Shown piece by piece: positions 1 through 5,676 of a DNA stretch of 5,676 nucleotides. The DNA lies in contig DOMW01000247.1 in the NCBI GenBank assembly GCA_003510345.1, positions 1 through 5,676 on the forward strand, given 5' to 3'. Under the pieces are notes generated by a model. The model was not told the DNA's origin and ran no database searches. It saw only the letters and a list, made by a program, of their open reading frames with translations. Each line of letters opens with the position of its first letter. Within the stretch, counting starts at the first letter, position 1. The translations under genes were made by a program, and so were the position numbers. The stretch is from Clostridiales bacterium. GTDB lineage: Bacteria > Bacillota > Clostridia > Christensenellales > Christensenellaceae.

Positions 1-99
1 CCGCGCGCAGCGCGGGAAAGGTTCTAACAACTGACGTAAAAAGTCTGTATCGCCCGGCGCAACAAAATCTGTGCCGCTCATGATGCTATAGTTCTCCAT
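1..99 (-). CDS. Probable N-terminus of an unrecognised protein, cut by the left window edge
   Basis: An open frame starts at ATG 99-97 and runs without a stop for 33 codons to the window edge, beginning MENYSIMSGTDFVAPGD. It lies 53 bases after the aldolase stop on the same strand, so it is probably the fourth gene of the glycan operon. The start is uncertain. A GGGAG at 116-120 is 16 bases upstream of this ATG, which is too far. A GGAG at 94-97 is 12 bases upstream of a second in-frame ATG at 81-79, giving a product six residues shorter. The frame is also open upstream back into the end of the aldolase gene, but has no ATG, GTG or TTG there. I recognise no domain in so short a piece. Its role can only be guessed from context, as surface sugar synthesis or transfer. 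Confidence 0.45.
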   Translation of the reverse strand, partial: MENYSIMSGTDFVAPGDTDFLRQLLEPFPRCAR

Positions 100-152
100 C
101 CACGCAAAACGACCACTCCCACTATAGGAGCACGTTTTATCGGTTATTACTT

Positions 153-1175
153 CTATTGCGTGCGTTTGGCCTTCATTTCCGTAAATTGAAGGTACAGTTC
201 ATCCACATAAGTACGCGTGCATTTTGACAGCATTTCCGGCGCGATCAGTTTTATATATTCCGCGAAGTCACTTACGCTGACGTCATGCTCCGCAAGCAGA
301 TAAGACGCGAAATTCGGGTGCGCGCACCGCATCGCCGTTATCATATAGTAAGGCGAATACCCCCACTGGTTTTTCTCGAACTCAGGCTCGGTGACTTCAC
401 TGATCACGCGAAAAATACTGTCGAGGTCATATTTTTCGCCATACTGCGCGTTATAGTAATGGGCAATCAATTCTGTCTGTAAATTGCCCGCCCCGCGGCC
501 CATGCCGTTGACGGATGAATCAATAATGTAATCCCGGTCATTTTGCATCTCAAAGAACAGTGAGGCGTTCACTTGCGCGAGCAGCATATTATTATGCCCA
601 TGAAACCCTATCTTTATATTCTTGTCCAGATTTTCATCCAGTATAGACACAAAAGAACGCAACTCTTTCGTTGTCATGCAACCGAACGAATCTACGATAG
701 AAACGGCATAAGTGGGCAGGCTGCCACAGAATTTTTCAACCAGCGCCTCAAATTCCTGCTGCGAGTAGTCCACGGTAACCATGGGCTGCAACAGCAGGTC
801 ATAGCCTTTTTGCACAACCTTTTCACAAAAGGGCAGCGTTTGGTCTATCTGCCGCTTATAAAAGACAACGCGAATCCCGTCGGCGGTGTTCTCGTCCCGC
901 TCGCTCAAACTGTTTGCGTCAAACTGGAAAACGTCCGACATAAGCACATATTTACAGTTTTTCCTGTCAGTCGGCAAAAATCTCGAAGCGGATTTCATAT
1001 TCAGGAAGGTGGACCCCTGCACATCCTGCAATATGGAAGTCAAATACCCGACCTCAATATAATCCATGCCCGCGTTTGTCAGGTTGTTGAGTACGGATGC
1101 AATTTGGGCTTCGGAAAAATCCCAGTTATTTGTATGCCCGCCGTCCCTCAAAGTGCAATCCAGAAGCTCTATCAT
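153..1175 (-). CDS. DmpG-type (HMGL-like, DRE-TIM) aldolase, probably forming a 2-keto acid from pyruvate and an aldehyde
   Basis: This is a 340-residue TIM-barrel metal-dependent aldolase of the 4-hydroxy-2-oxovalerate aldolase group. Seen in the sequence: DCTLRDGGH at residues 6-14, with Arg10, Asp11 and His14 in the spacing of the catalytic Arg, metal-binding Asp and base His of DmpG; the metal-binding HxH at His192 and His194 in FHGHNN; DSFG at 162-165; and the glycine-rich SVNGMGRGAGN at 221-231. The RDGGH signature differs from the RDGEQ of isopropylmalate and homocitrate synthases, so a pyruvate aldol reaction is more likely than an acetyl-CoA condensation. Residues from about 250 on form a mostly helical tail with WGYSPYYMITAM (271-282), in the place of the DmpG communication domain. 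No DmpF-like aldehyde dehydrogenase is nearby. The ATG overlaps the cytidylyltransferase stop (ATGA), indicating translational coupling. From the neighbours, the product is probably a ulosonic acid for surface glycan. The family is fairly sure; the substrate is unknown. Confidence 0.85.
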   Translation of the reverse strand: MIELLDCTLRDGGHTNNWDFSEAQIASVLNNLTNAGMDYIEVGYLTSILQDVQGSTFLNMKSASRFLPTDRKNCKYVLMSDVFQFDANSLSERDENTADGIRVVFYKRQIDQTLPFCEKVVQKGYDLLLQPMVTVDYSQQEFEALVEKFCGSLPTYAVSIVDSFGCMTTKELRSFVSILDENLDKNIKIGFHGHNNMLLAQVNASLFFEMQNDRDYIIDSSVNGMGRGAGNLQTELIAHYYNAQYGEKYDLDSIFRVISEVTEPEFEKNQWGYSPYYMITAMRCAHPNFASYLLAEHDVSVSDFAEYIKLIAPEMLSKCTRTYVDELYLQFTEMKAKRTQ

Positions 1176-1825
1176 TTTCCGGCCAACTCCTTGTATAGTA
1201 AATTCGCGATTTCAAAATCTTCCGGGTTGTCAATATCAAATGCTTCAATTTCCCCGGTTATATATAAGAACGGATTAAAACCAACGCGGCGGCCATATTC
1301 TACAAACAGTGATTTTGTGAAAACATACGCATTGGAGGATTCTTTGTAAAGAGGCACCAAATCCTGTGTGCGCGGAACATTGCCCGGATCATAATTTAAC
1401 GGCGCGCCGTCTTTCCAGAGGAAACTTTGTATTTTAGAGGCGCAAAAAGCCGAGTCAAACTCACCGGATGCCACCTTTTCGATACATACCTCAAAGCTTT
1501 TTGCGGTGGCAAACGGCGCTGTTGCGTGCGTCATTATATAAATGCCGGCATCAACCAGCTTCATGAACTCGGTAATGAGCTGGTTGACGGTAACAGTATT
1601 TCCGTCCAGCCAAGCGGGCCTTTGCAAAAATAGTATTCCGTCCAGCAAATACTCTTGTATGGCCGTGTCAGAGCAGAAGACATACACTTCATCAATGTGC
1701 CTGGCGGCAAGGCACGCCTTTTGGATTAAGTGGATTAAGGGTGTGCCGTCATACAGCTTTTTTATATTCTTTCCGGGCAAGCGTTCGTTGTTTAATTTAA
1801 TAGGTATAAACGCGACTGTTTTCAT
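1172..1825 (-). CDS. CMP-sugar synthetase-like cytidylyltransferase (acylneuraminate/Kdo cytidylyltransferase family)
   Basis: This 217-residue nucleotidyltransferase is predicted to activate a 2-keto sugar acid with CTP, giving a CMP-sugar and pyrophosphate in the cytoplasm. Residues are numbered from the chosen start. The N-terminal nucleotide-binding motif is IPIKLNNERLPGKN at 7-20, a variant of the family pattern IPxRxxSxxxPxKN with Lys10 in place of the usual Arg. HATAPF at 100-105 sits where relatives have Q-x-S/T-S/T-P-L. The C-terminal FDIDNPEDF at 196-204 carries the metal-binding aspartates (Asp197, Asp199) typical of NeuA and KdsB. The length is near the usual 220-230. I chose the ATG at 1825 because AAGGGAG lies five bases upstream; an in-frame ATG at 1846 would add seven residues but has no good site. 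It starts 50 bases after the glycosyltransferase and overlaps the aldolase by four bases. The family is secure. Whether the sugar is Kdo-, Neu5Ac- or otherwise ulosonate-like cannot be read from the sequence. Confidence 0.88.
   Translation of the reverse strand: MKTVAFIPIKLNNERLPGKNIKKLYDGTPLIHLIQKACLAARHIDEVYVFCSDTAIQEYLLDGILFLQRPAWLDGNTVTVNQLITEFMKLVDAGIYIMTHATAPFATAKSFEVCIEKVASGEFDSAFCASKIQSFLWKDGAPLNYDPGNVPRTQDLVPLYKESSNAYVFTKSLFVEYGRRVGFNPFLYITGEIEAFDIDNPEDFEIANLLYKELAGK
1187..1192 (-). promoter_or_regulatory. Ribosome binding site for the aldolase gene
   Basis: AAGGAG on the minus strand lies 11 bases before the aldolase ATG at 1175, inside the last codons of the cytidylyltransferase. 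The spacing is slightly long. Together with the ATGA overlap it supports this start and coupled translation of the two genes. Confidence 0.55.
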
Positions 1826-1830
1826 CAATT

Positions 1831-1837
1831 CTCCCTT
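1831..1837 (-). promoter_or_regulatory. Ribosome binding site that decides the cytidylyltransferase start
   Basis: AAGGGAG on the minus strand ends five bases before the ATG at 1825. It favours this start over the in-frame ATG at 1846, which lies upstream of the site. Confidence 0.7.
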
Positions 1838-1875
1838 GCACAGCATCCATTCTTTACATGCGCCTGCGTATATGG

Positions 1876-3090
1876 CTAAATAACCGCACAGTCTGCGGTT
1901 TCCGCCCTGGTTTGCATGTAATGCTCAAAGTGCTTCATGTAGATATCCGTCGGGGATGGGTTTCCCAACCGATAACGGATATAGTTTTCATCCGTGACCC
2001 ATTCCCACGGAACCAAATAGCCGAAAACGACAAAGTTGATAAACTCCAGCGACGCGATTGTTTCACTGGGGTCGGCCATGCCTTTATTGCTCATGAAATA
2101 ATAGGGAGCCTCGCCATAGGCGCACGCCAGCTTGCCCAACAGCAGCGTTTCAAACAATACATTGCTTTTCACCGCGGCGACCCTCTTACATTTGCAGATG
2201 AAATGAAAAGAGGAGGGCGAAACATCATTGTTCATAACACCGCCGCCATAGGCTTGGTTGGGATGCCCCCGAAAAACCACCTGGTCATAGTCATAACGCC
2301 GCAACGCGTTCATTTTCAACTCCGCGGCGGACATCAGAGTATCTTTTATCGTCAATCCATAATTCATTGTGGGCAGGGCAACCCCCAATTCATAAACAGG
2401 TTTCATATCCATTATATCCATAAGCTGAGGAAGCATTTTCTTATCAGCCATCAGGGAAATCAGTTCCTTGCGGCTCAGTATGGGAACAGGTTTTTTTTCG
2501 GCTTCTACCAAAAATGTCTTGTATCGATCTTCCAGTTCCCCGGTTCCGTACATGTCTTTTAAATCAAAATAACCGGTATGAAAATCGTAAGTCGGCGGCC
2601 GGAAGGGCCCGAATTCATTATGGATAATAGGGATTCCCCTTTTGCGGGCAATATATTTTAAGCTCTCCGTAGAGCAAAAACACTGGAACGCTTCGATGGG
2701 TTCCTCAAAGTCGGCCGCGATGCGGTCCAGCAATTGCTCGATATATTCCTCGAATGACTCGTCACGGTTTTTAAGCAAATAGATCCATGCGTCAAGCTGG
2801 GAAGGGAACCGGCCTATCAGAGATTGTTCAAATTCCGCCGAAATCATATAAAACGGCGCTAGATCCAACTCATCTTGCGCCGGCTTACCAAACCGGAATT
2901 TTTTCCGCATCGCCTCGAACCACATATCTCCCAGCCCGAGCCGCGCCATTGTTTTAAGGGGCTGGCAATACCGCTCGTGCGCGATCACTGGCCAGCCATG
3001 CTTTTTTGTCATTTCAAAATACATATAGAATGGCGCGATATGGTCATATTCATTCACTGTCTCCATATTAAAAATAAAAGGTACAATCAT
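1876..3090 (-). CDS. GT99/Kdo-transferase-like glycosyltransferase, possibly acting on a capsule or surface polysaccharide
   Basis: This 404-residue protein has no signal peptide or membrane segment and probably acts at the cytoplasmic face. The N-terminal half contains SLKYIARKRGIPIIHNEFGPFRPPTYDF (143-170, key residues Glu159, Gly161, Pro162, Arg164, Pro166) followed by TGYFDLKDMYG, resembling what I recall of the GT99 N-terminal domain, the retaining beta-Kdo transferase module of WbbB. The C-terminal half has VVFRGHPNQ (271-279) and a segment at 308-331 built on KSNVLFETLLLGK then GEAPYYF. These match the HP motif and the S-x-x-x-F-E-x-L-x-x-GK signature of capsule Kdo transferases such as KpsC and KpsS. 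It would therefore use a CMP-activated acidic sugar, which fits the cytidylyltransferase next door. It is the first gene after the promoter at 3126-3153, and GAGAGG lies seven bases before the ATG. WbbB is a larger multidomain protein; this one seems to be a single module. Family placement is by recalled motifs, so moderate. Donor and acceptor are unknown. Confidence 0.68.
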   Translation of the reverse strand: MIVPFIFNMETVNEYDHIAPFYMYFEMTKKHGWPVIAHERYCQPLKTMARLGLGDMWFEAMRKKFRFGKPAQDELDLAPFYMISAEFEQSLIGRFPSQLDAWIYLLKNRDESFEEYIEQLLDRIAADFEEPIEAFQCFCSTESLKYIARKRGIPIIHNEFGPFRPPTYDFHTGYFDLKDMYGTGELEDRYKTFLVEAEKKPVPILSRKELISLMADKKMLPQLMDIMDMKPVYELGVALPTMNYGLTIKDTLMSAAELKMNALRRYDYDQVVFRGHPNQAYGGGVMNNDVSPSSFHFICKCKRVAAVKSNVLFETLLLGKLACAYGEAPYYFMSNKGMADPSETIASLEFINFVVFGYLVPWEWVTDENYIRYRLGNPSPTDIYMKHFEHYMQTRAETADCAVI

Positions 3091-3097
3091 CGTTTTG

Positions 3098-3103
3098 CCT
3101 CTC
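3098..3103 (-). promoter_or_regulatory. Ribosome binding site of the glycosyltransferase gene
   Basis: GAGAGG on the minus strand lies seven bases before the ATG at 3090 and supports this start over the in-frame Met at residue 9. Confidence 0.6.
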
Positions 3104-3125
3104 GTCTTATATTTTTCGTGTTTTT

Positions 3126-3153
3126 ATTATAACATGGATCAAAACGATAGCAA
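3126..3153 (-). promoter_or_regulatory. Extended -10 housekeeping promoter for the glycan genes
   Basis: On the minus strand a perfect TATAAT (3126-3131) is preceded by TG one base away, giving the extended -10 TGTTATAAT. A -35-like TTGCTA (3148-3153, four of six matches to TTGACA) lies 16 bases upstream. Transcription would begin near 3118-3120, leaving a leader of about 30 bases with the ribosome binding site in it. The three downstream genes are tightly packed with no other clear promoter, so this probably drives the whole unit. No operator is obvious. Confidence 0.7.
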
Positions 3154-3234
3154 ACCGTTACTTTCACAGGAGGAGTGGCCCATCCGTACGTGGTTTTGAA
3201 TTAACTTTGGCAGTGTTTACCCGCAGCAGCAATT

Positions 3235-5676
3235 CTACTTAATCACTAGGTTATCGCTTCCAAGGTATGCCTTCAGCTCCTCCGCAAGCGCGGCGCAATA
3301 CCGCACGCTACGCCCGCCGGTGAGCTTATATTTCTGGTTTGTCTTTTCCACAAAAACCACGATGCTGCTGTTTCCCGGGTAACGCCCGCTGATGGCAAGC
3401 AGCCCGTCCACATCGGAATCGCCTGCCTCGGGCACTTTCACATAAAACTGTTTTCCGTTGTAAAACGCGTCATTTGGCACAAACGGGGCGACCTCCTCGG
3501 CGAGCAGCTCTACGCCGTTTGCTGCCGTAACGGTGATCTTCCCCTTAACGGTTATGATAGCGTCATTCGCGAGAAAGCCCTCGCAGGCGGCGTATGTGTT
3601 GGGAAAGATGATAACACCAATCTGCGCCGACATATCCTCCAGTGTGATATTCGCCATGTTTTGGTTGTTTTGTTTTGTACGCCGCACTTTAACCGACGTG
3701 ACGATGCCGAGAAGCTCTACCTGCCGCCCGTCGTATTCATACATGCTCGCCTCATTTTCGGCGGCGCCCATGATCTGCGCGATAGAATCTTCACGCGCCA
3801 GCAAAACTTCCCGGAGGTCGTCGAGCGGGTGGCCGCTTATGTACAGCCCGGTCATCTCCTTTTCGAGGGAGAGCAGGCGGTCGTGCGGGTATTCTTCCAC
3901 ATCCAGGAGCACGGCGGCAAGTGGCGCGAAATCGTCCTGCGCACTGTCAAACAGCGAAAGCTGGCCGGAAGACAGGCGCTTTTCACGCTGCTGCGCGGCA
4001 TACAGGCTATCTTCATATATGGACATAAGCTGCGCGCGCTTTACATGAAGACTGTCAAAACAGCCGGACAATATAAGGCTTTCCAACCGCTTCTTATTGA
4101 GGACCGCCGTATTTCTGCCCACAAAATCGTCGAAGCTCCAGTAGCCGCCTTCCCGCCGCTCTACTACCGCTTCGATCGCCTCGCCCACGTTTGTGATGGC
4201 GGAAAGGCCAAAACGTATCCCGCCGTTTTCGGTGGAAAAACGCATTTGAGATTTGTTGATATCCGGCGGCAGCACGCGTATGCCCGCTTTGCGCAAATAC
4301 TGGATATACGCCGCGAGCTTGGGTTTTGCGCCCACAAAGCTGTTTAAAAGCGCCGTCATGAACTCCACCGGGTAATAGTATTTCAAATACGCCGTCTGGT
4401 AAGCCACGACAGCGTAGGCGCAGGCATGCGATTTATTGAACGCGTAGTTCGCGAACGCCATCATCTGGTCAAACAGTTCGTTGGCCGTTTTTTCGTCCAT
4501 GCCGCTTTTCACCGCGCCCTTTACGCCTTCGCTTTCATCGCCGTGGATAAACAGGCGGCGCTCTTTTTCCAGCACGGCCTGCTGCTTTTTGCTCATGGCG
4601 CGGCGCACAAGGTCGCTCCTCGCCATGGAATAACCGGCGACGTCGCGCACGATGCGCATGATCTGTTCCTGGTAGACCATGCAACCGTAGGTATCGGCAA
4701 GAATGGGCGCAAGAAGCGGGTGCGCGTAATGTACGCCGTCTGGATTCCGCTTGCACCGTATATATTCGGGAATAAATTCCATGGGCCCGGGGCGGAACAG
4801 CGCGATGCCCACCATCAAATCGTCCAGGCAGGTGGGTTTAAGGTCTTGCATCAGGCCGCGCATGCCGCCGCTTTCCAGTTGGAAGAGGCCTTCGGTTTCG
4901 CCCGAGGCGATCAGCTTATATACATCCGGGTCGCTGTAGCCGATCCGGTCCAGGTCGATCGCGACGCCGTGGTTTTGTTCCGCCATCGCGATCGCGTCGC
5001 GCAGCACGGTAAGCGTGCGCAGGCCGAGGAAGTCCATTTTAAGAAGCCCCAGGTCTTCCAGTTTTTTCATTGTGTACTGCGTCATGACGCTTTCGTCTTT
5101 TGTGTTTTTTTGCAGCGGCACATATTCCGTGATAGGCTCTTTCGCGATCACAACGCCCGCCGCGTGCGTGGAGGCGTGCCGGGGCATACCTTCCAGCTTT
5201 TTGGACGTATCGATGACCTTGCGCGCAAGTTCGTTGTTTTCATATTCGGCGCGCAGTTTTTCATTCTGCTTGAGCGCTTTGTCTATCGTGATCTTGAGGT
5301 CAAAGGGCACCATTTTGGCAAGGCGGTCGGCCTCGGCCACGCTCATGCTCATCACGCGGGCCACGTCGCGTATCACAAGCCGCGCCCCCAGCGTGCCGAA
5401 AGTGATGATCTGCGCCACTTTGTCCGCGCCGTATTTTTTTGTCACGTATTCTATGACCTCCGGGCGGCGTTCGTAGCAAAAATCGATGTCGATATCCGGC
5501 ATACTGATACGCTCGGGGTTTAGAAACCGCTCAAATAGCAGGTTGTAGGCAAGCGGGTCGATATTTGTGATGCCGAGGGCGTACGCGATGATGCTGCCCG
5601 CCGCGCTGCCCCGGCCCGGCCCCACCATGATATGGCTCTGCTTGGCAAACCGCACAAAATCCCACACGATCAGGAA
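3235..5676 (-). CDS. dnaE: DNA polymerase III alpha subunit, C-terminal part (5' end outside the window)
   Basis: This is the catalytic subunit of the replicative DNA polymerase, DnaE1 type; 813 codons are present and the frame is open through the right edge. By comparison with family members of about 1,100-1,170 residues, roughly the first 330 residues are missing: the PHP domain and the start of the palm. With numbering from the GTG (Val) codon at 5667, which is internal and not a start: VGPGRGSAAGS at 15-25; PDIDIDF at 57-63 with catalytic Asp58 and Asp60; MDFLGLRTLT at 211-220 with the third catalytic Asp212; FRPGPMEFIPEY at 291-302; FNKSHACAYA at 410-419; the helix-hairpin-helix region with GIRVLPPDINKS at 462-473; a textbook beta-clamp-binding QLSLF at 569-573; and an OB-fold at about 648-730. 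No frameshift or missing catalytic residue is seen. Sampled GC is near 60%, above the glycan genes downstream. No clear intrinsic terminator follows the TAG. Confidence 0.97.
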   Translation of the reverse strand, partial: FLIVWDFVRFAKQSHIMVGPGRGSAAGSIIAYALGITNIDPLAYNLLFERFLNPERISMPDIDIDFCYERRPEVIEYVTKKYGADKVAQIITFGTLGARLVIRDVARVMSMSVAEADRLAKMVPFDLKITIDKALKQNEKLRAEYENNELARKVIDTSKKLEGMPRHASTHAAGVVIAKEPITEYVPLQKNTKDESVMTQYTMKKLEDLGLLKMDFLGLRTLTVLRDAIAMAEQNHGVAIDLDRIGYSDPDVYKLIASGETEGLFQLESGGMRGLMQDLKPTCLDDLMVGIALFRPGPMEFIPEYIRCKRNPDGVHYAHPLLAPILADTYGCMVYQEQIMRIVRDVAGYSMARSDLVRRAMSKKQQAVLEKERRLFIHGDESEGVKGAVKSGMDEKTANELFDQMMAFANYAFNKSHACAYAVVAYQTAYLKYYYPVEFMTALLNSFVGAKPKLAAYIQYLRKAGIRVLPPDINKSQMRFSTENGGIRFGLSAITNVGEAIEAVVERREGGYWSFDDFVGRNTAVLNKKRLESLILSGCFDSLHVKRAQLMSIYEDSLYAAQQREKRLSSGQLSLFDSAQDDFAPLAAVLLDVEEYPHDRLLSLEKEMTGLYISGHPLDDLREVLLAREDSIAQIMGAAENEASMYEYDGRQVELLGIVTSVKVRRTKQNNQNMANITLEDMSAQIGVIIFPNTYAACEGFLANDAIITVKGKITVTAANGVELLAEEVAPFVPNDAFYNGKQFYVKVPEAGDSDVDGLLAISGRYPGNSSIVVFVEKTNQKYKLTGGRSVRYCAALAEELKAYLGSDNLVIK

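Noticed and set aside
1..15. A near-edge inverted repeat CCGCGC-GCA-GCGCGG as a possible terminator or site
   Set aside because: It has a three-base loop, no T-run, and lies inside the open frame of the partial gene, so coding-sequence coincidence is the simpler explanation.
116..130. Short hairpin CTCCT-ATAGT-GGGAG after the aldolase stop
   Set aside because: The stem is only five pairs including a G-T pair and no T-run follows directly; too weak to call a terminator or RNA switch.
573..1349. A 258-codon plus-strand frame across the aldolase and cytidylyltransferase genes
   Set aside because: It spans two well-supported minus-strand genes and their junction, and its product has no family motif.
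1858..2562. A 234-codon plus-strand frame inside the glycosyltransferase gene
   Set aside because: It is antisense to a gene with a good start, ribosome site and family motifs, and the product looks like a reverse-frame shadow.
3154..3234. Intergenic stretch searched for a terminator, operator or small RNA
   Set aside because: Only a short CGTACG palindrome is visible, with no stable stem-loop and T-run and no second promoter.
4426..5523. A 365-codon open frame on the plus strand, antisense to dnaE
   Set aside because: It is a shadow of the GC-rich dnaE reading frame, with a His/Arg/Phe/Ala-rich product that has no recognisable domain. dnaE itself is unmistakable on the other strand.

Overview
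The window looks like chromosomal DNA from a Clostridia-type member of the Bacillota. The main evidence is the DnaE1-type replicative polymerase, which carries a QLSLF clamp-binding motif, together with mid-range GC and AGGAG-like ribosome binding sites. The family-level assignment is an inference; no rRNA or other marker is present. All supported genes lie on the minus strand, so transcription runs from high to low coordinates.

Region 3235-5676 holds about the last 813 codons of dnaE, the replicative DNA polymerase III alpha subunit. The gene is cut by the right edge of the window and loses its PHP domain and the start of the palm. Sampled lines here are near 60% GC.

Region 3091-3234 is a short intergenic stretch. 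It carries a good sigma-A-type promoter with an extended -10, which reads leftward into the next genes. I see no convincing intrinsic terminator for dnaE.

Region 153-3090 is a compact three-gene transcription unit with a surface-glycan flavour. In order of transcription it encodes a GT99/Kdo-transferase-like glycosyltransferase (404 aa), a CMP-sugar synthetase-like cytidylyltransferase (217 aa), and a DmpG-type pyruvate aldolase-like protein (340 aa). The last two overlap by four bases (ATGA). Sampled lines are about 35-38% GC, clearly lower than dnaE. A fourth gene probably begins near position 99 and leaves the window on the left.

Read together, the three enzymes suggest a route: the aldolase makes a 2-keto-3-deoxy (ulosonic) acid from pyruvate and an aldehyde, the cytidylyltransferase activates it as a CMP-sugar, and the Kdo-transferase-like enzyme adds it to a glycan. 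No classical KdsA or NeuB synthase is visible in the window. This pathway is an inference from family membership and gene order and is the main point of interest here.
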